Shown here: positions 1-10,100 of the stretch, piece by piece
How positions within the stretch are numbered: position 1 is the first letter of the stretch
Layout of the letters: each line of letters opens with the position of its first letter
From: a virus
Virus record (IMG/VR): IMGVR_UViG_3300045777_000088
Span: 1 to 34,828 of that record
Strand: one strand, 5' to 3'
DNA length: 34,828 nucleotides
Program-made: the position numbers and the translations under genes
The notes under the pieces: generated by a model
What the model saw: the letters and a program-made list of their open reading frames with translations, nothing else
Databases searched by the model: none
Told to the model about the DNA's origin: nothing

Positions 1-1
1 C

Positions 2-2038
2 CAATTGTTCATCGACGGTATCGGAAGCGGGTGGACGCCAGCTACAACCGCAACTGGCGGGTATGTAGGCCCTTACGCAAGCTGGGCAGGGTACGCAGTT
101 TTTGGCAGCTATTACGACACGACGCTTGGGTTTCAAGCCGGCAACGTCTGTAATGATGGCGTAAGTTTTGACGAGGTTCGCATCAGTCCGTTTGCGGTAT
201 ATACGACAAACTTCACCCCTCCGTCTGCGCCCAACACGTTAGGACTTCCAAACTCTTTGGGCACCGCCAACCCGCCGAACGGGTTTCAACCCGCCACCTA
301 TATCGGAACGTGCCGAGCTGCATGCGACTGGGCCTCCCTCGACAGCCAGCAGTGGATTGCGTTCGGCACCGAATCGAAACTCTACCTCATCAACAACAAC
401 AACCTGTACGACATCACGCCGATGCGCAAGGCGTCGAATCTGACCAACCCGTTCTCGACCGTGGGTGGCACAACCACCGTGACCGTGGTCGACACGGATC
501 ACCGTGCGAATCAGGGCGACTACATGACGATCGTGGGGCCGAACACGGTCGGCGGCCTGACTCTCAACGGCGGTTATCAAATCGTGACCGTCATCGATCC
601 GAACACCTACACCATCACCGCCGCGTCGAGCGCAACCAGCACCGTTACCGGCGGCGGCGGTTCGGTGACGATCCAGTACGACATTTCGGCGGGCCTTGCC
701 ACGAACGGCGAACTTTATGGCTACGGCACCTACGAGTATGGCGAGAACTACTACGGCACTCCCAGGCCGGCGGGAACGGGTGTTCCGGCAAAGCTTCGTA
801 CGTGGTCTCTTTCGAACTGGGGACAGGACCTTGTTGCGTCCTACAACAACGGGGAAATCTACTGGTGGCAGTGGACGACGGGACCGAACTCTCGAGCGGC
901 CTTGATTGCCAATGCGCCGACCGATGTGCAGCGCATCTTGGTCAACGCCGACGCGCAGTTCCTGATTGCGGTCGGAGCTTCCGATGTGACCGGCAACGCC
1001 GATCCGATGAACATTCGATGGTGCTCGGAAAGCGATTTGAACGACTGGTTGCCTGTTGAACTGCCGGTCGCCAACACCGCAGGAGGCCAGCGTTTGAATT
1101 TCGGTTCTCGCATGGTCACCGCCATCCAGTCGCGTCAGCAAAACCTTCTGTGGTCCGACACGCAGCTGTACCAGATGCAATATCAGGGACTTCCCAACAT
1201 CTTTGGGTTCAACGAATTGGGCAAATGCTTCATCGTGGGTCCGAATGCCGTGGTCGATGTGAACGGCGTGGTCTACATGATGTGCTTCGATGATTTCATG
1301 ATCTACGACGGCACGCTTCGAGTCCTTGAATGCGACATGTGGGAAACCGTGTTTGGCCCCGCGGATGAACAAAACCCTCCGACCGTGGGTTTTGATCGCA
1401 GCCAAGCCGAGATGACCTATTGTTCTTCGTACATGACGAAATCCGAAGTGACGTGGTTTTACCCCGCGCTAGGGACAGACGTCATGCAGTACGTTACCTA
1501 TAACTACGATTTGGGGTGCTGGTATGGCGGCACGATGCCCCGAACCTGCTACCACGACACCTCGGCCGCGCTGATCGGGTACCTCGAAAACCCGTATGCG
1601 TTCAACGGCGGGTATCTGTACCTGCATGAGACCGGCTACGACGAGGGAGAGGCCAACGTCACGAACCCCATGTATTTCTTCCTGCAAAGCTGGGATGCAG
1701 GGGTGCGCTCGGATCTTCCCATGCTGATCAACAGCATGATTCCTGATTTTCAGCGCCTTCGAAACGGCCTGCAGTTCAGCTATCTGTGCAAAGAGTACCC
1801 GCAGCAGGCGAGCTACCAGCAAGTCGGCCCGTTCATCATCACGCCTGACACGGAAAAGGTGGACGAGCGTGCTTCGGGAACACAAGTTGCCTTGCTGATC
1901 GAAGCCGCCTCGGTCTCGTCGGTCATCGTCAAAGGACAAGACTTTCGCATGGGTACGTGGCAATCGCAGGCGACGCCGCATGGCAAGCGGTTGGCGGGCG
2001 CGACTCGAGGCGGGGCGATCAACACCAACAATCCATGA
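2..2038 (+). CDS. Tail/DNA-stabilisation structural protein, 5'-truncated (P22 gp10-like)
   Basis: The reading frame is open from the window edge, so the N-terminus is missing; the TTG at position 5 is not taken as the true start. The first ~75 residues look like the end of a LamG/concanavalin-like domain, with a DEVRIS strand followed by a TTNFTPPSAP linker. A beta-rich body follows, with WIAFGTESKLYLI and LYDITPM, then an inserted Ig-like stretch (roughly residues 150-225) rich in Thr and Val. I recognise this pattern from podoviral head-completion or tail-hub proteins of the packaged-DNA-stabilisation type, but the exact family is inferred. The stop overlaps the next start (ATGA), which places it in a late structural operon with the fibre gene. 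It could also be a tail-tube or adhesin-bearing tail protein. Confidence 0.6.
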   Translation, partial: QLFIDGIGSGWTPATTATGGYVGPYASWAGYAVFGSYYDTTLGFQAGNVCNDGVSFDEVRISPFAVYTTNFTPPSAPNTLGLPNSLGTANPPNGFQPATYIGTCRAACDWASLDSQQWIAFGTESKLYLINNNNLYDITPMRKASNLTNPFSTVGGTTTVTVVDTDHRANQGDYMTIVGPNTVGGLTLNGGYQIVTVIDPNTYTITAASSATSTVTGGGGSVTIQYDISAGLATNGELYGYGTYEYGENYYGTPRPAGTGVPAKLRTWSLSNWGQDLVASYNNGEIYWWQWTTGPNSRAALIANAPTDVQRILVNADAQFLIAVGASDVTGNADPMNIRWCSESDLNDWLPVELPVANTAGGQRLNFGSRMVTAIQSRQQNLLWSDTQLYQMQYQGLPNIFGFNELGKCFIVGPNAVVDVNGVVYMMCFDDFMIYDGTLRVLECDMWETVFGPADEQNPPTVGFDRSQAEMTYCSSYMTKSEVTWFYPALGTDVMQYVTYNYDLGCWYGGTMPRTCYHDTSAALIGYLENPYAFNGGYLYLHETGYDEGEANVTNPMYFFLQSWDAGVRSDLPMLINSMIPDFQRLRNGLQFSYLCKEYPQQASYQQVGPFIITPDTEKVDERASGTQVALLIEAASVSSVIVKGQDFRMGTWQSQATPHGKRLAGATRGGAINTNNP

Positions 2039-3588
2039 GCAATTCCCTCACCACCTCTGACATTCAGTTTTTGGGCAACGACCCGACGACGCAGAAGCTG
2101 CGCCGGCTCGTTCAGGATTTGGTCGCCGCCGAAAAAGCGATCAACACGCTCATCAATGAAGTCACGACGTTGCAAAGCGAGGCTGGCTCGACCGGGACTG
2201 AGGTGCTTGCCACCACCGAAGAGCTGGGGCCTAACTTCACCGTGTCCGGGTTGACGGAGGGGCAAGTTCTCAAAGCCTTGTCCGCAACCTCGGCCGCGTT
2301 TGCCAAGCTATCGTTGTCGGACCTGTCAAACGTGCTGATCGAAAACGGTCAGAACGGGCAAGTCCTCACCTTCATCAACAATCAGTGGGTCAATTCTAGT
2401 CCGGACGCGGGGCCATCGGCGCCGCAAGGTCAGAATCAGGGAACCGGTATCGACGTCTACGCGGGGTTATCGGGCGGCAATCTCGTTTTCAATTCAATTG
2501 CCGGCGACGGATCTTCCATCAGCGTCGACATTGTCGGAGAAACCATTGTGGTGTCGTTCATCGGAACGGCTGGCGGCAATGGTGTGGTGGGAGGACCTGG
2601 GCCGCCGGGATTTGATGAGGACCCTGAACCCGGCGAGCCCGGCCCGCCTGGGCAAATTGGGCCGCAGGGCATCCAAGGCGTTCCAGGAGCGACTGGCGGA
2701 ACGACGGTGTTTCAGTACCTGATGGTCGAGAGCCCCGATGCGGGCGAGCCTGGGGATTTTGGGCCGCCGGGGATTCAAGGCATCCAGGGCATTCAGGGGC
2801 CTTCCGGATCGGGCGGCTCGGGATCGACGTTCATTCTGATGGATGCCGACGCCGGCGCCGATGGCGATCCGGGGCCGCCTGGGTTTCAAGGGATCGCAGG
2901 GACAGGCGGTTCGACCGTTGGCGTGCCGGCGACCATCAATGACCTTGTGTGGTGGTGGCAGGGGGATATTGCGTTGGTATCCGCGGGAACCGGCTTGCAG
3001 CGCATGTTCGATTCCGGGCCGTGGACCGGGAATCACGCCAACACGTCGGCCCCAGGCGTGGTGCGGGACGCGACGCAGTTGAATGGCCGCAACGTGTTTA
3101 CGTGGCCCGCATCGACTGCCGGCCGTTGGACGCTGTCAACGGGTATCTCGCTGCCCTCAGCCACCGTGTTTGCAGTCATAAAGCCGAACTACAACGCAAC
3201 CTATACAGGGATCATGTTTTCCGGGGGCAGCGCGTCTTTGGAATACACCCAAGATCGAAGCAACGGCAAAATGGCGTTCGTCAAAAATTCGGCTTCGATT
3301 ATCGGAGAATCGACCACCGCATTGACCAATGGGACTTGGTATCAGGTCAACGCCACCTACAACGGGATCACCGGCAATTACGCTTTTCGCACCGCGCGCG
3401 CCGCCGATGGTTCGGGCACGAATTTGCAGGCCATCACGGCGCAGACAACGGCGTTTGGCTATAACCCACAATCAGGTTCTGAGGACATGCAAGGGGATCT
3501 TGCCGAGTTCATTGTCTACCAACGTGTTTTGAGCGGTGCGGAAATCAGCGCCGTCGAAGCCTACCTTCTCGCCAAATGGGGCGTGTAA
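2035..3588 (+). CDS. Collagen-like tail fibre with LamG-type tip
   Basis: The protein has 517 residues. The ATG at 2035 overlaps the upstream stop and is preferred over a longer frame starting at 1957, which lies inside the previous gene. The N-terminal ~60 residues include a short amphipathic helix suited to trimerisation. Collagen-like Gly-X-Y runs occupy about residues 189-222, 236-262 and 277-292 (GPPG, GEPGPPGQIGPQG, GIQGIQGIQG). Residues ~300-517 are beta-rich with WWWQGDIALV near the start and AEFIVYQRVLSGAEISAVE near the end, typical of LamG/concanavalin-A-like jelly-roll domains that bind carbohydrate. The inferred role is a trimeric host-recognition fibre at the virion tip. Collagen repeats are common length-variable linkers in phage fibres. 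Confidence 0.8.
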   Translation: MSNSLTTSDIQFLGNDPTTQKLRRLVQDLVAAEKAINTLINEVTTLQSEAGSTGTEVLATTEELGPNFTVSGLTEGQVLKALSATSAAFAKLSLSDLSNVLIENGQNGQVLTFINNQWVNSSPDAGPSAPQGQNQGTGIDVYAGLSGGNLVFNSIAGDGSSISVDIVGETIVVSFIGTAGGNGVVGGPGPPGFDEDPEPGEPGPPGQIGPQGIQGVPGATGGTTVFQYLMVESPDAGEPGDFGPPGIQGIQGIQGPSGSGGSGSTFILMDADAGADGDPGPPGFQGIAGTGGSTVGVPATINDLVWWWQGDIALVSAGTGLQRMFDSGPWTGNHANTSAPGVVRDATQLNGRNVFTWPASTAGRWTLSTGISLPSATVFAVIKPNYNATYTGIMFSGGSASLEYTQDRSNGKMAFVKNSASIIGESTTALTNGTWYQVNATYNGITGNYAFRTARAADGSGTNLQAITAQTTAFGYNPQSGSEDMQGDLAEFIVYQRVLSGAEISAVEAYLLAKWGV

Positions 3589-3604
3589 TTTTTAGGAGCA
3601 TTCC

Positions 3605-3982
3605 ATGGCACAGAACAAGATCATCAACATCCAGCCGATCGCCCTGTCGACGACGCTGACGACGAATCTCCTGAACTGCGCCTTGGGGTCGCTTTCAGGT
3701 CCGGTGGGCATGTCGCTGTCGCAACCGTACCTGTTGCTGAAAGCAATTTTCATCGTCAACCGCACGGGCTCTGCCGCGACGGTGAGCCTATGGAAAGGCG
3801 CGACCGGAGCGAACACCGCGGGAACCGAATTCCTGGCATCGGGTTTGAGCATCCCGGCGAACTCGGTCTATCCGATCTACCCGCAGAATGCGCGGCTGGA
3901 TTCAGGTGATTTCCTCGTCGGCGGATCGAACACGGCGAGCGCACTCACGCTCAACATCTCGGCCGAGGTCGGGTTCTCGTAA
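3605..3982 (+). CDS. Small virion-associated protein, unknown
   Basis: This 125-residue protein starts at an ATG with an AGGAG ribosome site eight bases upstream. It is Ser/Thr/Ala/Leu-rich with a beta pattern (FIVNRTGSAATVSLWKGATG, then SIPANSVYPIY and a closing LTLNISAEVGFS). It has no signal peptide or membrane helix. Small beta-sandwich proteins of this kind next to fibre genes are often fibre caps, tail decoration or structural accessory proteins. That is inference from position and composition, since I recognise no named family. Its stop and the next start overlap by one base (TAATG), so translation of the two genes is probably coupled. Confidence 0.7.
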   Translation: MAQNKIINIQPIALSTTLTTNLLNCALGSLSGPVGMSLSQPYLLLKAIFIVNRTGSAATVSLWKGATGANTAGTEFLASGLSIPANSVYPIYPQNARLDSGDFLVGGSNTASALTLNISAEVGFS

Positions 3983-4500
3983 TGGCGCTGCGGTTCATGG
4001 TGCTAGGTGCGCCGCGGTCGGGAACCGCCTGGATGGCGAACTTCCTCTCGACCGATCGCTACCATTGCTACCACGATCCGCTGTTCGAGAGGCATTACGC
4101 CGACTTGGACAACTTGTACTTGCCCGGCAAGCACGTCGGCGTCGCCTGCACCGGCCTTGCGCTGTTTCACAAATGGGTGAACCAGCATCCATGCCCGAAG
4201 GTCATCCTGCACCGAACGCCGGACTTGGTGAATGCGAGCCTAAAAGCCATCGGCCTGCCGCCCGCGCCGCTGCGATTGTTCGAAGCGCTGTGGAAGATCA
4301 AAGGCAAGCACGTCGAGTGGACCGACCTGTTCGGGCATGAGATGGCGAACATCCACCTTCACCTGAAGTTGGGGCCGTTCGACTTGGAGCGATGGGAAAT
4401 GCTCAGGAACATGAAAATCACCGAGATTCACACTCGGCGCAGGCAAGATCCGCAGGTATTATCGCGTCTCATGAAAGATGCGTTTGAGCACGGCCTGTGA
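3982..4500 (+). CDS. Sulfotransferase-like P-loop protein
   Basis: The protein has 172 residues. Its N-terminus reads FMVLGAPRSGTAWM, which matches the 5'-phosphosulfate-binding loop of PAPS-dependent sulfotransferases (GAPRSGT at 9-15). Around residues 74-86, VILHRTPDLVNAS places an Arg (R78) and a Ser (S86) as in the 3'-phosphate-binding loop of that family. The C-terminal half has several His residues (HEMANIHLHLKL) and basic residues. It is shorter than cellular sulfotransferases (about 250-300 residues), so it may be a minimal or degenerate enzyme. It lies between fibre and ejection genes in the late operon, so the inferred target is a virion protein or host surface sugar. An unrelated P-loop role cannot be excluded. 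Confidence 0.6.
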   Translation: MALRFMVLGAPRSGTAWMANFLSTDRYHCYHDPLFERHYADLDNLYLPGKHVGVACTGLALFHKWVNQHPCPKVILHRTPDLVNASLKAIGLPPAPLRLFEALWKIKGKHVEWTDLFGHEMANIHLHLKLGPFDLERWEMLRNMKITEIHTRRRQDPQVLSRLMKDAFEHGL

Positions 4501-4546
4501 CCTTGATTTCTGGAACAATTCGTCATTTCGAGCAAGGAGAGTAGCC

Positions 4547-5590
4547 ATGCCGTGGGGAGCAGTTAAAAGTGGATTGGCAGTGGCCTCGGGCATCGCCGGG
4601 TTGTTCGATTCGAACAACCAAACCAAGGCGCAGCAGGCGGCGATCGCGCCTTTGCAGAACGCGCAATCGACCCTGTACTCGAAAGCCGAAGCCATCGCCA
4701 ACACCCCCTACACCCCCTATTCGGGGACGCAGGTCGCGCCCATCACCGGCAACCAGCAGCAGGCGTTGACGCAAGCGCAGACGGTCGCCAACAACGGCGA
4801 GGCTCAGACCGACGTCGGGAATGCCGAGAATCTCGCCGGCGGGGTTGCCAACAATGGGTGGAGTTCGGCCACTGCGGCCAAATACATGAACCCGTACACG
4901 CAAAACGTGACGGACATCGCGCAGCGGCAGTTGAACAAGCAGTACGCGAACACGATCAACGCGCAGAATTCGCAAGCCGCTTCGAGCGGCGCCTTTGGCG
5001 GGGACCGAGCGGCCCTGACCAACATGAACACCCAGGAAAACTACCTGCAGACCTCGGCCGACACCGCGGCCAAGGGACAGGCCGATGCCTACAATTCGGC
5101 CATTCAGACTTGGCAGGCCGACAATCAGCGGGCGCTAGGCGCGGCGCAGTCCTACCAGGCCTCCGGCAACGACATCACGCAGATGAACAGCCAGCAGATC
5201 AAGGACCTCTTGGCGACCGGAGGCGTCCAGCAGGCGACGCAGCAGATGGGGTTGAACGCCAATTACAACGACTACCTAGACCAGCGCAATTGGTCGACGC
5301 AAGAATTGCAGCCGCTGTTGCAGGCCGCGGGCGGCAAAGGCACGCCGGCGGGGGTGACGCCGACCAACACCGCCTCCGACATCTTGGGGATAGGCTCGGC
5401 GCTGGCGGGGTATTTCGGCAGCAATTCAACCACGCCAAGCACGGCTGTCACTTTCGATTCAAGCAATCCCAACGGCGCGGGCAACATTGCGGAAATCAAC
5501 CCGAACGCGGGACCTGCGGGTTTCAATACCGACAACATCGCGCCGGTCGGCACCGCCAGCCCGAACGGCACCACGTATTTCGGCCAGTAG
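4547..5590 (+). CDS. Putative internal virion / DNA-ejection protein
   Basis: The protein has 347 residues. The ATG at 4547 follows an AAGGAGAG site and is preferred over an upstream in-frame ATG at 4478 that overlaps the previous gene. The N-terminus is hydrophobic and Gly/Ala-rich (AVKSGLAVASGIAGLF). The body is rich in Gln, Asn and Ala with a long helical pattern (ALTQAQTVANNGEAQ, FGGDRAALTNMNTQ, QQATQQMGLNANYNDYL). A second Gly/Ala hydrophobic patch (ILGIGSALAGYFG) lies near residue 285. This composition and its place just before the giant ejection-type gene are typical of podoviral internal virion proteins that leave the capsid with the DNA. The assignment is by character and context. 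Confidence 0.55.
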   Translation: MPWGAVKSGLAVASGIAGLFDSNNQTKAQQAAIAPLQNAQSTLYSKAEAIANTPYTPYSGTQVAPITGNQQQALTQAQTVANNGEAQTDVGNAENLAGGVANNGWSSATAAKYMNPYTQNVTDIAQRQLNKQYANTINAQNSQAASSGAFGGDRAALTNMNTQENYLQTSADTAAKGQADAYNSAIQTWQADNQRALGAAQSYQASGNDITQMNSQQIKDLLATGGVQQATQQMGLNANYNDYLDQRNWSTQELQPLLQAAGGKGTPAGVTPTNTASDILGIGSALAGYFGSNSTTPSTAVTFDSSNPNGAGNIAEINPNAGPAGFNTDNIAPVGTASPNGTTYFGQ

Positions 5591-5599
5591 GAGATTGCC

Positions 5600-7198
5600 A
5601 TGGATGACCAGATAGCCCCGGTCGACGATGCCCCGGACGCTCCGGACGCCGCGCCCGAAAACAGCGACCTAATTGCGGACTACCGCCGGCACCTCTACGA
5701 AAACACCGGCGATCGCGTCGGCGCGCGCGCAGCGGCCCGCCCTGCCGCGCCAGCAGGCGGCGCTGGGCCGATGATTGCGCCCGGGCCCTCTGCGCAACCC
5801 CAGGGCGCAGGACCGGCCGTAGAGGCTCCCAGCGCCCCGGATGCGCCCATGATCGCCCCGGTCGGCCAAGCCCCGCAGGCCCCCAATGCGCCGCAAGCCG
5901 CTCAAGCGCCTCAAGCCCGGCAGGCCGCCATGGCGCGCGGCGCTCCGCAGGCGACGCAGGCCCCGACCATCGACGGCGCTCCGACCAACCCCGTACCGGC
6001 AGGGCTCCCGTTCGGGCCCGGCGCACCTCCCCTGTCGATGGGCGGCGCCACCTCCCCGAGTTCGGGGGCTCAGCCGGACCCGACCAATAAACCCGCGGCG
6101 GCGCACGTCATCAAGGGCAAGAAAACCGAGGACGGCAAGCCGCTGGTGAACATTCAGCCGCCGGATCACGACGCGGACACGGATTTCGACAAGAAAAAAC
6201 TCGCGGACGTGCACACGCCGGCGGATTTGGTCGACGCCCTGAAACCCGGCGCCCGGACCCGGTACATGGACTGGTGGGAACAGCAGCACGGCGACATCAA
6301 CGCCCGCTACGACCAGATGCGCGCGGAATTGGGCGCCCGGCCGGACCCGAACCGGGAACCGACCCGGCAGGAGAAATTTACCGAACTGATGAATTTCGGC
6401 CTCCAACTCATGCAAAACGCCCGGCGCGGCGCGGATCCGGTCGCGGCGGCCGGGCAGTCGGTGCAGCAGGCGTTCGGCGCGCAGAAAGCCAAGCAGCAGG
6501 CGCAGACGGAAGATTACGACACCAAGGTTGCCGGCATCGAAGGCCAGCGCCAAACTCAACTCAAAGATTTGGGCAATTACGGCCAGGCGGTGCGCGAGGA
6601 TTCGCTAATCAAGAATCAGGACGTGCAGACGGCCAACGCCTATGCGTCGATGCTCAAACCGCCCAAGACCGGCCAGCCGATCACGCGCGTCACGCCCGAT
6701 GGCACGCAGCTGCAATACAACCAGGATTCCGGGGCTTGGGACGTCTCCCTGACGAGCGACGGCAAGCCGGTGAAGCTCGACCCCAACACGGGGCCTCGAG
6801 GGGGGCAAAAGGGAGCGCCCGCTCGCATGCAGGAATTCAATCAGTTGATCAATGAGCAGCACATGGATCCGAACCGCGCGCTTGCAGCCGTGTACGGCAC
6901 CGGCGGGTACAAACCTGATGACCCGCAAAAAACCTACAACAGCATCTATTTGGCGGCAAAACGTCAATACGAGCCCGAAGAAGATGCGAAAGCGGAAGCT
7001 GAGCGCATGACCGCAGTGGTTCACGGCGACAATTGGCGCGGCAAAATGGCGAGCCGAAACGCACCGCCCATCAAGGGCAAGCCGCCCGCCCCGCCTTCGG
7101 TCGCCCCGCCGCCGAACAAGATCGGCGTTTTCAACGGCTGGAAGTGGCGCCGCGGCGCCGATGGCAAGCCCGAGGCGGTAGGCCCGGCCAATGGATGA
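5600..7198 (+). CDS. Pro/Ala-rich putative ejection protein
   Basis: The protein has 532 residues, with an ATG preceded by AGGAGA that overlaps the upstream TAG. Residues 1-165 are low-complexity Pro/Ala/Gln (repeated APQA, PQAPN, QAPQA), probably disordered. Residues ~175-370 are charged and helical (TPADLVDALKPGARTRYMDWWEQ, KFTELMNFGLQLMQNARRG) and followed by a Lys/Gln-rich coiled segment. Residues ~375-400 contain a small beta motif (ITRVTPDGTQLQYN). The C-terminus is Pro/Lys-rich. The stop overlaps the start of the giant gene by eight bases, so the two are probably co-translated. It most resembles internal virion proteins that accompany a giant ejected protein, but I know no named family. 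Confidence 0.55.
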   Translation: MDDQIAPVDDAPDAPDAAPENSDLIADYRRHLYENTGDRVGARAAARPAAPAGGAGPMIAPGPSAQPQGAGPAVEAPSAPDAPMIAPVGQAPQAPNAPQAAQAPQARQAAMARGAPQATQAPTIDGAPTNPVPAGLPFGPGAPPLSMGGATSPSSGAQPDPTNKPAAAHVIKGKKTEDGKPLVNIQPPDHDADTDFDKKKLADVHTPADLVDALKPGARTRYMDWWEQQHGDINARYDQMRAELGARPDPNREPTRQEKFTELMNFGLQLMQNARRGADPVAAAGQSVQQAFGAQKAKQQAQTEDYDTKVAGIEGQRQTQLKDLGNYGQAVREDSLIKNQDVQTANAYASMLKPPKTGQPITRVTPDGTQLQYNQDSGAWDVSLTSDGKPVKLDPNTGPRGGQKGAPARMQEFNQLINEQHMDPNRALAAVYGTGGYKPDDPQKTYNSIYLAAKRQYEPEEDAKAEAERMTAVVHGDNWRGKMASRNAPPIKGKPPAPPSVAPPPNKIGVFNGWKWRRGADGKPEAVGPANG

Positions 7199-10100
7199 CG
7201 CATCGCCCTACGAAAGCCTAGAGGATGACACCAGCGGCCCCTACGAGAGTCTCGAGGACGAAAACCCGCACGCCGCGCGCCTGACGCCGCCCGGGGACTT
7301 CCGGCAGGAAGGCGCCTACCAAGGCTGGCTTGAGATGCACGCCAAGCCGCAGCAGCCCGGCCGCGTCACGCGCGACTTGGAGTTCCCCGGCACCGGGTAC
7401 GAAAAAGGCACCGACGCCGACCACACCTTAAGTTTGGGCTCGGACTACAACGCCGTCACCCATGACCTTCGAGGCATGTGGAACAAGTACGCGACCCAAG
7501 ATCCGGTCTCCGGGCAGTTGGATTTGGAGCCCACCGCGGCGCAGATCGATGAATTCGCCCTCCCCGGCATGCGCGGGTTCACCGCGGACTCGAAGTTCGC
7601 CAAGGGCGTGCCGGCCGACCAGTTGGGTTCCTGGAACGACGATCACACCGAGTACCACCCGCCCGGCTGGCAACCGGAATCCGCCACCGCGCGCACGATG
7701 AAAGCCGCGTCCGAGGCGGCGGGACGCACCTACGATCAGGTGTCGGCCGGGTTGGCGCGCGGCAAACAGCGAAACCTCGCCACCGAATCGATGACCGACC
7801 AGGCGCTGGCCGATCAAACCTTGGCCGATCCGCTCAAGATCGGCGCGCAGAGCGCGCGCCAGAACTTGGCGGTCGTCGGCGGTCAAACCGGGATTTTGGA
7901 TCCGGACACCGTGGCCGACCAGATTGCGAGCGCGGAGAAGGCCAAACCGCCGTTGCCAGCGTTCCGGCGCGCCGCGGACGAGCAGCGCGAGAAGGCGGGG
8001 AGTTTCTTGGGCGTGCTCGATTCCTACGTCGAGAACCCTCGAGCAACTCTCGCCACGGTCATGCAGGGACTTTCAGAGGGTGGCGTGTCGCTGGGGCTCG
8101 CAACCGGCGGGGGCGCGGCGGCGGGCGCCGTGGGCGGCCCCGTGGGCGCGGCTTTGGGCACGGCGGCGGGCGCGGGCACAGGCGGGTACTTGGATGCCTA
8201 CGGCAGCACCATCCTGCAGACCATCAAGGCTTCCGGGGTGGACCTCGCGGACAAGGATGCGGTTTCCGCGGCGCTTAAAGACCCCGCTTTGATGGCAAAG
8301 GCGGCGGCGGCCGGAGAGAAAGCCGGCATCCCGGCGGCGATCATCAACGCCATCTCGTTTGGCGTCGCGGGCAAGCTCTACGAACCGGCCAAAACGCTGG
8401 CCGGCGGCGGCCGGCTGGGCACCGCGGCGGGTATTGGCGCCGAAACCGTAGGCCAAGCCGGCATCGGCGCTGGCGGCGAGGCGACGCGCGAGGCGGTTCA
8501 GGACGACAAGATGGACCCCGGCCGCATTGCCGAGGCGGGACTGTCCCAAGTCGCCCCCACCCTGGCGTTCACCGCCCTGCACGCGCGCGGCCGACCGGCC
8601 GAGTCTCAGGCCGAGACCCAAGCCGAGGCCGAGCAGCCGGCCGGCGGGTTCAACATCGATGACGTCAAGCCGCAAACTGGCGCCCCGGCCTTGGGCGGCT
8701 CCAAAGCGAGCGCCAGCGACACGTACTACCCCGGCTACCGTTGGGATCCTGATGCGCCGAATCCGCAGCCAGGGAATCCCGATCGCAAGGGCAAGTACGT
8801 CCCGACCGGCGAGCAGCCGAGCGCCCAAGAGCCCAAGCCTGCCCGCGCGGCGCCGAAAAAGGCTCAGGAAAACAATGCATTGGAAAGTCCGGCCGCGGAA
8901 GAACCGCCGCCGCGCGAGGAACGGCCGGGAGAGCCGCCGATCATCGATGCCGAGTTTCAGGACTTGCCACCCAAAGCCAAGGCTCTCACCCTTCAAGCGA
9001 CAAATCCGGACGCGGTGACGGTCGAACACACCGATTCGGGGTCGGTGGTGAAGGTCGACGATGTCCCCATTTCGACCCACGACACCCCGGAGGCGGCCGA
9101 ACAGGTGGCGCAGGGCGCCCGGGAAGCCATCGAAACCGAGGTCAGCAAGGCCGAACCCGCTGCGGAAACCCCGCTTGAGCGCACGCAGCCAATGCCGCCC
9201 GAGCGGCGCTCCAACACGGAACTGCGCCAGCGCGTCAACGACATGACCCCGGAGCAGCTGCGCGCCGCTTTGCTGCAGGACCATTTGACCCCGCTCCTGT
9301 CGAAACGCGGCTGGGACGAGCGAGACGCTCGCCCGACCATGATCCACATGGACCTGGACAGTTTGAAGGCGCTGAACGATCAGGCGTCCTACGACACCGG
9401 GGACCAGATCCTCAAAGCCGCCGGGCATGCGATCGCGGACGAGTTTGGGTCCGATCACGGCGCTCGAGTGGGCGGCGATGAGTTCAAGGCCGACCACGAC
9501 ACCCCGGAGGCCGCGCACGAAGCGATGAACCGGCTGAACCAGCGCCTAGCCGGGACCAAGATCGAAGTCACCTTGCCGGACGGCCGGAAGGTCAACATCA
9601 ACGGCATCGGCCTCTCGTATGGCGTAGGAGCATCGGACCATGAAGCAGAAACCAACCTCCACGCCCACAAAGCCAGTCGCGAGGCTGAAGGCACACGTTC
9701 CCCCCGCGGCCAACTCCCTGCGGGAACAACTATTACCGCTCCTGAAACAAGGGGGGAAAGTGACCAAAGTCACCCTGCCGCCGAAGAAGCCGGCCGGGAA
9801 GAAATAGCGCCGGAGAAACCCCCGGCGGTCGAAGGTCAGACCCACCTCGGCACGAACGCCGAAGGCGAGCACGTCTACGAGGACGAAAAAGGCGTCCGGA
9901 CGGCGATCAATCCCGAAACCGGGTCGGTGAACACCGAAAACGTCGGCTTGCGGCCGGTGCGCGGCCCAAACGGCACCATCAAATACGAGCATGTGCTCCA
10001 CAACCCGGAAGATCCGCGGTTTGAAGTGGAGAAGCCGGCTGATGTCGAAAAAGCAAAAAGAGCAGCCCGCGCGCCGAAGGTTTCGCGATATACGATCAAT

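Noticed and set aside
239-1405. Long minus-strand ORF antisense to the first structural gene
   Set aside because: Shadow of a high-GC gene; the product is His/Arg/Val-rich without any motif. The same reasoning applies to long antisense ORFs under the giant gene.
2590-2910. Repeated GC-rich units that could suggest a CRISPR or tandem repeat array
   Set aside because: The repeats are in-frame Gly-X-Y codons of a collagen-like fibre, with no constant repeat/spacer pattern.
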